Positions 25,895 to 33,654 are shown, counted from the stretch's first letter. The stretch is DNA of 36,257 nt from Bacteroidaceae bacterium (GCA_017958545.1 JAGDCM010000035.1:1-36257); one strand, 5' to 3'. Numbers and translations: made by a program. Notes: a model not told the origin generated them from the sequence alone.

Positions 25895-27055
25895 ATGGAA
25901 AATAAAGAACCAAAGAAAATATGCATTCTCGGCAGCACGGGCAGCATCGGCACCCAGGCTCTTGAAGTCATTGCGGCTCATCCCGATCTCTTCGAGGCTT
26001 ATGTCCTCACTGCCGGTCGCAATGCCGACTTGCTCATCACACAGGCCCGTGCCTTTCAGCCCGCGGCTGTGGTGATTGCCGATGAGACGCAATATGCCAA
26101 GGTGAGCGAGGCTCTTGCCGACCTCCCCGTTCAGGTCTATGCCGGTGAGGACGCCCTGCAGCAAGTATGTCAGATGGACCCCGTCGATGTGGTGCTCACG
26201 GCGCTGGTGGGTTTCGCAGGTCTGCGCCCCACAATAGCAGCCGTCAAGGCCGGTAAGACGATAGCCCTTGCCAACAAGGAGACACTTGTTGTGGCAGGCG
26301 AACTGGTGACCCGTCTCTGTCTGGAGAACCGCGTAGCGGTACTACCTGTGGATTCGGAGCACTCTGCCATCTTCCAGAGTCTCATGGGCGAGGACGACAA
26401 TGCCATCGAGAAGATAATACTCACCGCCTCGGGAGGTCCCTTCCGCACCTTCTCCCTGGAGCAGATGCAGACGGTGACAGCCGCTCAGGCCCTGCGCCAT
26501 CCCAACTGGGATATGGGTGCCAAGATAACCATCGACTCGGCCACGATGATGAACAAGGGTTTCGAGGTCATTGAGGCCCGTTGGCTCTTCGATGTGCCTG
26601 CCGACAGGATACAGGTGGTGGTGCATCCCCAGAGCATCCTGCACAGCGCGGTGGAGTTCGAGGACGGTGCCGTAGTGGGTCAGATGGGTATGCCCGACAT
26701 GAAGATACCCATCCAGCTGGCCCTCTCTTATCCCAAGCGCCTCAAGAGCGATTTCCCTCGTGTGGACTGGTACAAGCTCTCGCAGATGACCTTCGAGGCT
26801 CCCGACCTCGAGCGTTTCCCCTGCCTGGCGCAGGCCTACCGTGCCATCCGTATGGGTGGCGGAGCGCCCTGTGTGCTTAATGCCGCCAACGAGGTGGTGA
26901 ATCTCGCCTTCCGTCAGGAGCGTTGCCGTTTCCTGCAGATGGCCGACATAGTGGCCGAGTGTCTCACGCGCATGCCTGCCGTGAAGGAACCCTCGCTGGA
27001 GGACTACCTCGCACTCGATGCCGAAACACGTAAACTAGCAACATCACTCCTATGA
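25895..27055 (+). CDS. dxr: 1-deoxy-D-xylulose 5-phosphate reductoisomerase
   Basis: Second step of the MEP pathway, NADPH-dependent; the target of fosmidomycin. The 386-residue protein has the NADPH-binding GSTGSIGTQALEVI near residues 13-26, ALANKETLVVAGE near residues 127-139, and the metal/substrate motifs PVDSEHSAIFQ and TASGGPFR. WDMGAKITIDSATMMNKGFEVIEA and NAANEVVN complete the family signature. The stop overlaps rseP by 4 nt. With ispF elsewhere in the window it shows the organism uses the MEP route. Confidence 0.97.
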   Translation: MENKEPKKICILGSTGSIGTQALEVIAAHPDLFEAYVLTAGRNADLLITQARAFQPAAVVIADETQYAKVSEALADLPVQVYAGEDALQQVCQMDPVDVVLTALVGFAGLRPTIAAVKAGKTIALANKETLVVAGELVTRLCLENRVAVLPVDSEHSAIFQSLMGEDDNAIEKIILTASGGPFRTFSLEQMQTVTAAQALRHPNWDMGAKITIDSATMMNKGFEVIEARWLFDVPADRIQVVVHPQSILHSAVEFEDGAVVGQMGMPDMKIPIQLALSYPKRLKSDFPRVDWYKLSQMTFEAPDLERFPCLAQAYRAIRMGGGAPCVLNAANEVVNLAFRQERCRFLQMADIVAECLTRMPAVKEPSLEDYLALDAETRKLATSLL

Positions 27056-28194
27056 CAGTACTCATAAAAGCTCTTCAGCTCATTCTCTCCCTGAGCCTTC
27101 TCATCGTGCTCCACGAGGGCGGCCATTTCGGCTTCTCCAAGCTATTCGGTGTGAGGGTGGAGAAATTTTATATGTTCTTCGACTACAGGTTCCGCCTCTT
27201 CTCCACACGCATGAAGTGGTTCACACGCCTCTTCCCCCGTTTTAAGGACAACGAGACGGACTACGGCATCGGTTGGATACCTCTTGGCGGTTACGTCAAG
27301 ATAGCTGGTATGGTGGATGAGTCGATGGATGCCGAGCAGCTCAAGCAGCCCGTGCGTTCCGACGAGTTCCGTGCCAAGAGCATTCCCCAGCGCTTCTTCA
27401 TCATGGCGGGCGGTGTCTTGATGAATCTCATCACGGCCTTCGTCATCTATTCCGCCATCATGTTCTCGTGGGGCGAGGACTATCTCCCTGTGGAGAATAT
27501 CAAGGACGGTTTCGAATTCAACCAGTACGCTCAGGAGATAGGTTTCCGCAACGGCGACCTTCCCGTTGAGGTGGACGGCAAACCTGTTCTGGAGTGGCAG
27601 ACGAGTGTCTTGCGCGACATATCCACCGCCACCACCGTCACCGTGCGTCGTGGCGGCGAGGAGGTTATTATCCCCATGCCCGACGACATGAACCTCATCA
27701 ATATGCTCCAGCAGCAGCCTCCCTTCATGCGTATCGCGCTGCCGGAGGGTGAGCCGCGCATCCTGCCCGAATCATGGATAGCGCACCGCGACTATACGGC
27801 GCTCACCTGCATCCCTGCCGGTATACGCTACGGATGGCACACGCTCACGGGCTATGTCTCCGACCTCCGCTACGTCTTCTCCCGCGAGGGTGCACAGAGC
27901 GTAGGTTCGTTCATCACCATCGGCAGCATCTTCCCTGACAAGTGGAACTGGTACGGCTTCTGGAACATCACCGCCTTCCTTTCCATCATCCTCGCTGTGA
28001 TGAACGTATTGCCAATCCCGGGTCTCGACGGCGGCCACATCGCTCTGCTCGCTTACGAAGGTGTCACGGGTCACGAGCCCTCCGATGCCGTCATGCTCTG
28101 GATAGAGCGCATCGGTCTGGGTATCATCATCGCCCTGATGTGTCTGGCTTTCGGCAACGATATCGTTCGCTTCATATTCCCTCTTTTCTCATGA
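27052..28194 (+). CDS. rseP: RseP-type site-2 metalloprotease
   Basis: Intramembrane zinc protease that cuts membrane proteins such as anti-sigma factors, in the inner membrane. The 380-residue protein has the zinc motif HEGGH (His21, Glu22, His25) in the first membrane helix. A second catalytic motif, NVLPIPGLDGGH, appears near residues 318-329, and the last helix is IGLGIIIALMCLAFG. One PDZ-like region can be made out in the middle (NGDLPVEVDGKPVLEW). The protein seems shorter than many Bacteroidales homologues, which may have a second PDZ domain. Overlaps on both sides place it in the dxr-to-cca run. Its substrate is not encoded nearby as far as I can see. Confidence 0.94.
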   Translation: MTVLIKALQLILSLSLLIVLHEGGHFGFSKLFGVRVEKFYMFFDYRFRLFSTRMKWFTRLFPRFKDNETDYGIGWIPLGGYVKIAGMVDESMDAEQLKQPVRSDEFRAKSIPQRFFIMAGGVLMNLITAFVIYSAIMFSWGEDYLPVENIKDGFEFNQYAQEIGFRNGDLPVEVDGKPVLEWQTSVLRDISTATTVTVRRGGEEVIIPMPDDMNLINMLQQQPPFMRIALPEGEPRILPESWIAHRDYTALTCIPAGIRYGWHTLTGYVSDLRYVFSREGAQSVGSFITIGSIFPDKWNWYGFWNITAFLSIILAVMNVLPIPGLDGGHIALLAYEGVTGHEPSDAVMLWIERIGLGIIIALMCLAFGNDIVRFIFPLFS

Positions 28195-28559
28195 AACATA
28201 CAGTTCTCCTCCTTCTTCCTCTCCTGTTGCTGTGCGGATGCGTCTCCGGTCCCAGTGAGGCGGAGCAGTATCTGGAGAAATCGCGCAATGCCATGGCGCT
28301 GCGTCGCTACGATGTGGCACGCGACACCATCTACGCCCTGCGTCATCGTTTTCCCGAAGCCATCGTGGAGCGCCGTCAGGCAATACTGCTTCTAGACAGC
28401 ATAGAACTGCAGGCTGCCACCGACTCGCTCGATGCACTGCGCACCGTGCCACAAGGACTCTCTCCCGAGGCGCTGCGCACCCACAACGAGGAGTTCAAGC
28501 GTCTCGACATGAAGGTGAAGTTCTTCCAGCGCAAACTAGACGAAGACCTCCGTAAGTGA
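28191..28559 (+). CDS. Small TPR-like lipoprotein, unknown function
   Basis: A 122-residue protein from ATG 28191, which overlaps the rseP stop (ATGA). The opening MKHTVLLLLPLLLLCGC is a lipoprotein signal with the modified Cys predicted at residue 17, so it should sit on a membrane facing the periplasm. The rest is helical and charged: AEQYLEKSRNAMALRRYDVARDTIYALRHRFP looks like a single TPR-type hairpin, and the end EEFKRLDMKVKFFQRKLDEDLRK may form a coiled coil. The function is unknown; the 4-nt overlaps with rseP and cca point to co-expression. Confidence 0.8.
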   Translation: MKHTVLLLLPLLLLCGCVSGPSEAEQYLEKSRNAMALRRYDVARDTIYALRHRFPEAIVERRQAILLLDSIELQAATDSLDALRTVPQGLSPEALRTHNEEFKRLDMKVKFFQRKLDEDLRK

Positions 28560-30046
28560 TACGTCTTTCCGACTATAGCGACGGCAGCGACTGCTCTGCG
28601 CTCCTGCGCAAGGAGCATGCGCCCCTGCTCTCCACCATAGGACATGTGGCGGATGATTTGGGTGTCGACTGCTACGTCGTGGGCGGCTACGTGCGCGACA
28701 TATTCCTCGAGCGTCCCTCCAAGGACATCGACGTCGTGGTGGTGGGCAGCGGTATCGAGGTGGCAAAGGCCCTCAAGCACCGCCTCGGACGGGGTGCAGT
28801 ACTCTCCGTCTTCAAGAATTTCGGCACGGCGCAGGTGAAATGGCACCACGACGGTGAGGAGACGGAGGTGGAATTCGTAGGTGCACGCCGCGAGAGCTAT
28901 TCGCATGACTCGCGCAAACCCATCGTGGAGGACGGCACGCTGGAGGACGACATCAGTCGTCGCGACTTCACCATCAACGCTATGGCCGTCTGTCTCAACC
29001 ATACCGCAGACGCTTCCGGAGCCTCGCGCTACGGACGCCTCGTGGATATGTATCAGGGTCTCTACGACCTCGAGGACGGTATCATCGCCACACCGCTCGA
29101 CCCCGACATCACCTTCTCCGACGACCCCCTGCGTATGATGCGCTGCGTGCGCTTTGCCACACAACTCAACTTCCAGATAGAGGAGGAGACCTCCGAGGCT
29201 CTCAAACGCATGGCGGAGCGCATTAAGATAATATCGGGAGAACGCATCATAGACGAACTCAACAAGATAATACTCGCTCCCGCGCCCTCCATCGGTTTCG
29301 TGCTTCTGGAGCAGTGCGGACTCCTCGACATCATCTTTCCCGAACTGGCTGCCATGCGTGGCATCGAGACGCGCAACGGTCGTGCCCACAAGGATAATTT
29401 CTACCACACCCTCGAGGTTTTGGATAATATTGCCCGCACCACCTCTTCACTGTATTTGCGTTGGGCCGCACTTCTCCACGACATCGGCAAACCGCGCAGC
29501 AAGCGCTGGGAACCCACTGTCGGCTGGACGTTCCACAACCACAACAATATAGGTGCCAAGATGGTGCAGGGCATCTTCCGTCGCATGAAACTGCCCATGG
29601 ACGAGCGTATGCACTATGTCGAGAAACTCGTTGCTCTCCACATGCGTCCTATCGCCATTGCTGACGAGGAGGTTACCGACCACGCCGTGCGTCGTCTGCT
29701 CTTCGAGGCCGGTGAGGACATTGACGACCTCATGCTGCTCTGCGAGGCGGATGTCACGTCCAAGAATCGTGAGAAGAAGGCCCGTTTTCTTGAGAACTTC
29801 CAACTTGTCAGGGAGAAGATACGCGACCTCGAGGCCCGTGACAACTACCGCACCTGGCAGAATCCTATCTCCGGTGAGGAGATAATGCAGACCTTCGGCC
29901 TTGCCCCTTCGCGTCCTGTCGGTGACCTCAAGCAGGCTGTCAAGGATGCCATCTGGGAGTCGCAGATTCCCAACGACCATGACGCTGCCTTCCGTTTCAT
30001 GCTGGAGAAGGCCGCTGAAATGGGGCTGACTCCAATTGAGAATTGA
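28556..30046 (+). CDS. cca: CCA-adding tRNA nucleotidyltransferase with HD domain
   Basis: Builds or repairs the 3' CCA end of tRNAs. The 496-residue protein has the class II nucleotidyltransferase head with YVVGGYVRDIFLERPSKDIDVVV (metal-binding Asp57 and Asp59), RRDFTINAMAV, and the neck motif DPLRMMRCVRFA. A C-terminal HD phosphohydrolase-like region has HDIGKPRSK and VEKLVALHMRP. The start is GTG 28556, overlapping the lipoprotein stop (GTGA). Its final codons and stop (ATT GAG AAT TGA) lie inside a heptad repeat array, so the C-terminus Ile-Glu-Asn is repeat-derived. The closely related poly(A) polymerase activity cannot be excluded but is less likely in this phylum. Confidence 0.92.
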   Translation: MIRLSDYSDGSDCSALLRKEHAPLLSTIGHVADDLGVDCYVVGGYVRDIFLERPSKDIDVVVVGSGIEVAKALKHRLGRGAVLSVFKNFGTAQVKWHHDGEETEVEFVGARRESYSHDSRKPIVEDGTLEDDISRRDFTINAMAVCLNHTADASGASRYGRLVDMYQGLYDLEDGIIATPLDPDITFSDDPLRMMRCVRFATQLNFQIEEETSEALKRMAERIKIISGERIIDELNKIILAPAPSIGFVLLEQCGLLDIIFPELAAMRGIETRNGRAHKDNFYHTLEVLDNIARTTSSLYLRWAALLHDIGKPRSKRWEPTVGWTFHNHNNIGAKMVQGIFRRMKLPMDERMHYVEKLVALHMRPIAIADEEVTDHAVRRLLFEAGEDIDDLMLLCEADVTSKNREKKARFLENFQLVREKIRDLEARDNYRTWQNPISGEEIMQTFGLAPSRPVGDLKQAVKDAIWESQIPNDHDAAFRFMLEKAAEMGLTPIEN

Positions 30047-30066
30047 CAATTGAGAATTGATAATTA
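30034..30066 (+). repeat. Heptad tandem array, AATTGAN x 4, over the cca stop codon
   Basis: Units AATTGAG, AATTGAC, AATTGAG and AATTGAT run from 30034 to 30061, followed by a partial AATTA. The first six positions are constant and the seventh varies (G, C, G, T). The cca stop TGA (30044-30046) is part of the second unit. Confidence 0.88.
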
Positions 30067-30094
30067 GTTTACCGTTTACTGTTTACGGTTTACC
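30067..30094 (+). repeat. Heptad tandem array, GTTTACN x 4, before the GH95 gene
   Basis: Units GTTTACC, GTTTACT, GTTTACG and GTTTACC abut the preceding AATTGAN array. Only the seventh base changes. The last unit runs into TACCTTTT (30091-30098), one base away from the TAnnTTTG -7 pattern, so the array could overlap the GH95 promoter. The same family occurs in reverse complement at 33477-33518. Confidence 0.88.
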
Positions 30095-30115
30095 TTTTAA
30101 AAAGATAAAATACCG

Positions 30116-32596
30116 ATGAAAAAGACATTCATATTGATGCTGCTGGTGTGGGCGGCGCTGGGAGCAACGGCACAGGACAGTGACGCGCTGAGGCTGCACT
30201 ACGACCGACCGGCACAGTATTTCGAGGAGGCTCTCGTGATAGGTAACGGCACAATGGGCGGCATCGTCTACGGCGGTGCTGAATCTGACCGCATATCGCT
30301 TAACGATATCACACTGTGGACCGGCGAACCGTGCAATATGAAGGTATATTCTCCCGAAGCATACAAGACGATACCTGCCATACGGGAGGCGCTCCGGCAG
30401 GACGACTACCGCAAGGCCGACTCGTTGCAGCGCGATGTGCAGGGGCATTTCTCGCAGAACTACCAGCCGCTGGGGCAGCTCACAATAGAATACCTCGACA
30501 CGGCAGAGGCCGTTAGCGACTACCGCCGCTGGCTCGACATCTCGGAGGCTACGGCACACACGCAGTACCGGCGCGGAGGCTTCCGTTACACCACAGAGTA
30601 TTTCGCCACAAATCCCGACTCCGGTATCGTGGTGCGCATCACCACCGACAACCCGCGCGGCATACGGGCGCGCTTCTCGCTGAGTTGCCAGTTGCCCCAC
30701 ACAACGACGGCTCAGGGACGGAGCATGCAGACCGACGGCTATGCCGCTTATGCTTCGCTGCCCAGCTACTACGATGTCAAGGATAAATTCTCCTATGACC
30801 CCGGGCGCGGCATACATTTCCGCACCAAGGTGCAGATAAATGCCAAAAGCGCGCAGGCCGACGGCGGTACTCTTACGGTGGAGGGCGACAGGGAGGTGAC
30901 GCTCTATATCGTCAACGCAACCTCGTTCAACGGTTACGACCGCGACCCCGTGAAGCAAGGACGGCCCTACATGCAGTTGGCCGACGCACGTATTGAGCGC
31001 ATCGCCGCCAAGAGCTACGGCAAACTGCGCAGCCGCCACATTGCCGACTACAGAAGTATCTTCGACCGCGTGAGTTTGACACTTGGAAGCGCAGAGGCTC
31101 TCGATGCACCCACCGATGTGCAACTGCGTGAATATCTCGACGAAAGCCGTTTCAACCCGCAGCTCGAAGCACTTTATTTCCAGTATGGCCGCTACTTGCT
31201 CATCAGTTGCTCGCGTACGCCAAATGTGCCCGCCAACCTGCAGGGGCTGTGGAACGAGTCGATACTGCCTCCCTGGTCGTGCAACTACACCAGCAACATC
31301 AACCTCGAGGAGAACTACTGGCCTGCCGAAACCGCCGCGATGCCCGAGATGCACAGCTCGCTCTTCACTTATATGAAGGAACTGCAGGGTTCGGGCGAAC
31401 TCTCCGCCAAGGCGTACTACGGAGTGGGGAAGGGATGGTGTCTTGGCCATAACACCGATATCTGGGCGATGACCTGTCCCGTGGGACTGCACACCGGCGA
31501 CCCCTCGTGGGCCAACTGGAACATGGGCGGCGCGTGGGTTTCGACACATATCTGGGAGCACTATACCTTCTCGCTCGACAAGGATTTCCTCACGGAATAC
31601 TATCCCGTGCTGAAGGGTGCGGCGGAGTTCTGCCTCGGCTGGCTCTTTCCCCTTGATTCCCTCTCACCGTTTCCCTCACCTCTTATCCTTCATCCCTCAG
31701 CCGTCAGCCCTCTCATCACGGCTCCCTCCACATCGCCCGAGAATATATTCGTCACCGACAAGGGTTATCACGGTCGCAGTTGCTATGGCGGTTTTGCTGA
31801 CATTGCCATGATACGCGAATGCCTTGCCGATGCCCGCGATGCAGCAGTAGTGTTGGAAAAAGACCGCGATTTCATCGATGAAATTGACAAAGTACTCTTA
31901 CGCCTGCACCCGTATAAGATAGGTAAGAAAGGTAATCTGCAGGAGTGGTTCTGGGACTGGGAGGACGAAGACCCTCACCACCGCCATCAGACACATCTCT
32001 TCGGACTTTATCCCGGCCATCGCCTCGACGACGGTGTTAACAAGAAGGATGCGCTGCAGCGCGCTGCGGCCAGAACGCTCGAACTCAAGGGCGACCGCAC
32101 TACGGGTTGGAGCACAGGATGGCGCGTGAATCTCTACGCACGTCTGCACGACGCAAAGAACGCCTACCACATCTACCGCAAACTGCTCTCATACGTGAGT
32201 CCCGACCGCTACAAGGGTCCTGATGCCCGTAGGGGCGGGGGAACATATCCCAATCTGCTGGATGCCCATTCGCCGTTCCAGATAGACGGCAACTTCGGCG
32301 GTTGTGCCGGTGTGGTTGAGATGCTCATGCAGAGCAATTATACAGTCAACTCTCAGCCCTCAACCCTCATCCCTCAGATATCAATCGAACTGCTGCCAGC
32401 GCTGCCTGCCAATTGGAAGGACGGTAAGGTGAGCGGCATACGTGCCCGCGGAGGCATCACTGTCTCGATGGAATGGAAGGAAAGTCGTGTCACGGCTCTG
32501 ACGCTGACAGCGCAGCAACCTTGTCGTGTGACACTCCTCGTTAACGGACAACAGCGCGAAATCACCCTAAAGAAAGGAAAGAACTTAATTAATTGA
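30116..32596 (+). CDS. Glycoside hydrolase family 95 (alpha-L-fucosidase / alpha-L-galactosidase type)
   Basis: An 826-residue secreted enzyme; GH95 members remove alpha-linked L-fucose or L-galactose from glycans. A signal peptide (MKKTFILMLLVWAALGATA) leads to the N-terminal beta domain (EEALVIGNGTMGGIVYGG, LNDITLWTGEP). The catalytic (alpha/alpha)6 barrel has NLQGLWNESILPPWSCNYT, Asn394 and Asn396 in TSNINLEENYWPAE, Glu542 in STSPEN and Asp724 in IDGNFGG. From family knowledge these match the Asn pair, acid and Asp of bifidobacterial AfcA. Two stretches without family character, residues about 513-533 and 743-755, are encoded by heptad repeats; the first lies just before the catalytic Glu. 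No type IX tail is seen, so it is likely periplasmic. The stop lies in another heptad array. No transporter or other glycosidase is adjacent. Confidence 0.9.
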   Translation: MKKTFILMLLVWAALGATAQDSDALRLHYDRPAQYFEEALVIGNGTMGGIVYGGAESDRISLNDITLWTGEPCNMKVYSPEAYKTIPAIREALRQDDYRKADSLQRDVQGHFSQNYQPLGQLTIEYLDTAEAVSDYRRWLDISEATAHTQYRRGGFRYTTEYFATNPDSGIVVRITTDNPRGIRARFSLSCQLPHTTTAQGRSMQTDGYAAYASLPSYYDVKDKFSYDPGRGIHFRTKVQINAKSAQADGGTLTVEGDREVTLYIVNATSFNGYDRDPVKQGRPYMQLADARIERIAAKSYGKLRSRHIADYRSIFDRVSLTLGSAEALDAPTDVQLREYLDESRFNPQLEALYFQYGRYLLISCSRTPNVPANLQGLWNESILPPWSCNYTSNINLEENYWPAETAAMPEMHSSLFTYMKELQGSGELSAKAYYGVGKGWCLGHNTDIWAMTCPVGLHTGDPSWANWNMGGAWVSTHIWEHYTFSLDKDFLTEYYPVLKGAAEFCLGWLFPLDSLSPFPSPLILHPSAVSPLITAPSTSPENIFVTDKGYHGRSCYGGFADIAMIRECLADARDAAVVLEKDRDFIDEIDKVLLRLHPYKIGKKGNLQEWFWDWEDEDPHHRHQTHLFGLYPGHRLDDGVNKKDALQRAAARTLELKGDRTTGWSTGWRVNLYARLHDAKNAYHIYRKLLSYVSPDRYKGPDARRGGGTYPNLLDAHSPFQIDGNFGGCAGVVEMLMQSNYTVNSQPSTLIPQISIELLPALPANWKDGKVSGIRARGGITVSMEWKESRVTALTLTAQQPCRVTLLVNGQQREITLKKGKNLIN
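31664..31712 (+). repeat. Degenerate heptad array inside the GH95 gene, ANCCCTC type
   Basis: The clearest units are ATCCTTC, ATCCCTC, AGCCGTC and AGCCCTC at 31685-31712; more degenerate 7-base steps reach back to about 31664. They encode the Ser/Pro/Leu-rich insert ahead of the TAPSTSPEN motif. Confidence 0.7.
32348..32375 (+). repeat. Second heptad array inside the GH95 gene, ANCCCTC x 4
   Basis: Units AACTCTC, AGCCCTC, AACCCTC and ATCCCTC follow each other without gaps. The second base varies (A, G, A, T). They encode a Ser/Pro-rich loop between EMLMQS and IELLPALP, which are normally close together in the family. Confidence 0.8.
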
Positions 32597-32611
32597 TAAT
32601 TGATAATTGAC
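32591..32611 (+). repeat. Heptad tandem array, AATTGAN x 3, over the GH95 stop codon
   Basis: AATTGAT, AATTGAT and AATTGAC in a row, followed by AATTATT. The GH95 stop TGA (32594-32596) belongs to the first unit. This is the same family and orientation as the array on the cca stop. Confidence 0.85.
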
Positions 32612-32626
32612 AATTATTTTAAAAAA

Positions 32627-32639
32627 CAACTTGTCAACT
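32627..32639 (-). repeat. Short octad repeat over the PHP-gene stop codon
   Basis: On the minus strand AGTTGACAAGTTG gives about one and a half copies of the AAGTTGAC octad. The TGA stop of the PHP gene (32636-32634) is part of it. Confidence 0.6.
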
Positions 32640-33353
32640 GATTTTATCGATGTAATCGAGGAAAAAGTCGGGCTTATCGTTGACGATAAGCTCTTCGGGG
32701 AAGTTGGTTTCCTCCAGCAGTGGGAGGGCATAGCGGTAGTCGCCCACGGAGTATGAGATGTGGGCATCGCTGCCAAGTATGACGGGTACGCGAAGTTCCT
32801 TGCACAGACGCAGTATCTCGAGATTGTTGGGGCGCGCCTGCGCTTTGTGGCGGGAGGGAATGAGCGATGAGGAATTGATTTCCAAGAGTGTGTGGCATTC
32901 CTTGGCGGCACGCACGATGGGTTCGAAGATGAGTTCCGCTGTGCCGTCGCCGGGGTGGGAGATGATTTGTACCCACGGATTACGTATCACCTCTATCATG
33001 CCCTGCGTGTTCTCCTCGGGAGTGCCCGATTCGTAGCACAGCTGGTGGATGCCTGCGATGCGCAGGTCGAGGTAGTCGCGGTAGTAGTGCTCGTCGAGGT
33101 CGAGGGAACCCTTGGTGTCGAGGATATTGAGTTCGGCGCCCATGAGCAGCCTGACGCCGTACATTTCTCGCGGCACCACATGCAGGTTGCGAAAATAGAT
33201 GGGTGTGCAGGTACCCGGAAGTGAGGGGGCGTGCTCCGTGATGCCCAGTATCTCGATACCTTTGGCAGCTGCGGCCTGTGCCATTTCCTGTATAGTGCTG
33301 TATGCGTGACCGCTTGCAATGGTGTGAGTATGTGCGTCAATGAGTGTCTTCAT
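32634..33353 (-). CDS. PHP-domain metal-dependent hydrolase (YcdX-like phosphatase)
   Basis: A 239-residue polymerase-and-histidinol-phosphatase (PHP) domain protein. The metal-binding motifs are in order: DAHTHT (His8, His10) with a nearby His16, GITEHAPS near residues 37-44, GAELNILD near residues 92-99, SHPGD near residues 142-146, LEINSSS, and GSDAHISYSVGD near the end. This pattern matches the YcdX subgroup, which in E. coli is a trinuclear-metal phosphatase linked to motility; the substrate here is unknown. It is unlikely to be histidinol phosphatase because no his genes are near. The gene is convergent with GH95 and divergent from the C10 peptidase. Confidence 0.9.
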   Translation of the reverse strand: MKTLIDAHTHTIASGHAYSTIQEMAQAAAAKGIEILGITEHAPSLPGTCTPIYFRNLHVVPREMYGVRLLMGAELNILDTKGSLDLDEHYYRDYLDLRIAGIHQLCYESGTPEENTQGMIEVIRNPWVQIISHPGDGTAELIFEPIVRAAKECHTLLEINSSSLIPSRHKAQARPNNLEILRLCKELRVPVILGSDAHISYSVGDYRYALPLLEETNFPEELIVNDKPDFFLDYIDKIS

Positions 33354-33378
33354 GTGCGTTTTTTAAGGAATGTGACTG

Positions 33379-33386
33379 CAAAGATA
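33379..33386 (-). promoter_or_regulatory. -7 box of the PHP gene
   Basis: The minus strand reads TATCTTTG (TAnnTTTG), 25 bases before the ATG at 33353. The octad array begins 8 bases upstream of it, mirroring the C10 promoter. Confidence 0.6.
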
Positions 33387-33394
33387 GTAAATTT

Positions 33395-33433
33395 AGTTGA
33401 CAAGTGGACGAGTAGACAAGTTGACAAGTTGTT
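33395..33433 (+). repeat. Octad tandem array, AAGTTGAC type, about 5 units
   Basis: AGTTGAC, AAGTGGAC, GAGTAGAC, AAGTTGAC and AAGTTGTT follow each other. Positions 1 and 5 vary most. An inverted copy lies at 33611-33646. Confidence 0.85.
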
Positions 33434-33476
33434 ACTTTTGTGTAATTGTCTTAAATTTCATGCAAAACGTCCGAAT

Positions 33477-33518
33477 GTAAACCGTAAACAGTAAACCGTA
33501 AACGGTAAACTGTTAACT
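33477..33518 (+). repeat. Heptad tandem array, GTAAACN x 5 plus GTTAACT
   Basis: Units GTAAACC, GTAAACA, GTAAACC, GTAAACG and GTAAACT differ only in the seventh base, which takes all four nucleotides. The array is the reverse complement type of the GTTTACN array at 30067-30094. Confidence 0.9.
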
Positions 33519-33528
33519 AAAAACGCCA

Positions 33529-33549
33529 GTCCGTTTGTCCGTTTGTCCG
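33529..33549 (+). repeat. Octad repeat GTCCGTTT x 2.5
   Basis: GTCCGTTT occurs twice in tandem, followed by GTCCG. It is short and could be chance on its own, but it sits among the other arrays. Confidence 0.6.
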
Positions 33550-33610
33550 AAATGAATTGTTGCAAAAACGATAAAAAACAGAAAAAATCTGTCATTTTCT
33601 AAAAACTAAT

Positions 33611-33646
33611 AACTTGTAAACTCGTCAACTCGTCTACTTGTTAACT
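33611..33646 (-). repeat. Inverted octad array before the C10 promoter
   Basis: On the plus strand ACTTGTAA, ACTCGTCA, ACTCGTCT and ACTTGTTA, then ACT. These are the reverse complement of the AAGTTGAC family at 33395-33433. The array ends 8 bases before the -7 box at 33655. Confidence 0.83.
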
Positions 33647-33654
33647 AAAATATG

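Noticed and set aside
30083-31561. Minus-strand reading frame of 492 codons antisense to the GH95 gene
   Set aside because: The GH95 protein is recognised along its whole length on the plus strand; the antisense product has low-complexity composition and no family features.
33395-33646. CRISPR array
   Set aside because: Units are 7-8 bp without spacers of regular length, there are no 28-36 bp repeats, and no cas gene is in the window.
33395-33646. Inverted octad arrays as ends of an insertion sequence
   Set aside because: The space between them (about 180 bp) encodes no transposase and no target-site duplication is evident; the mirrored promoters explain the inversion better.
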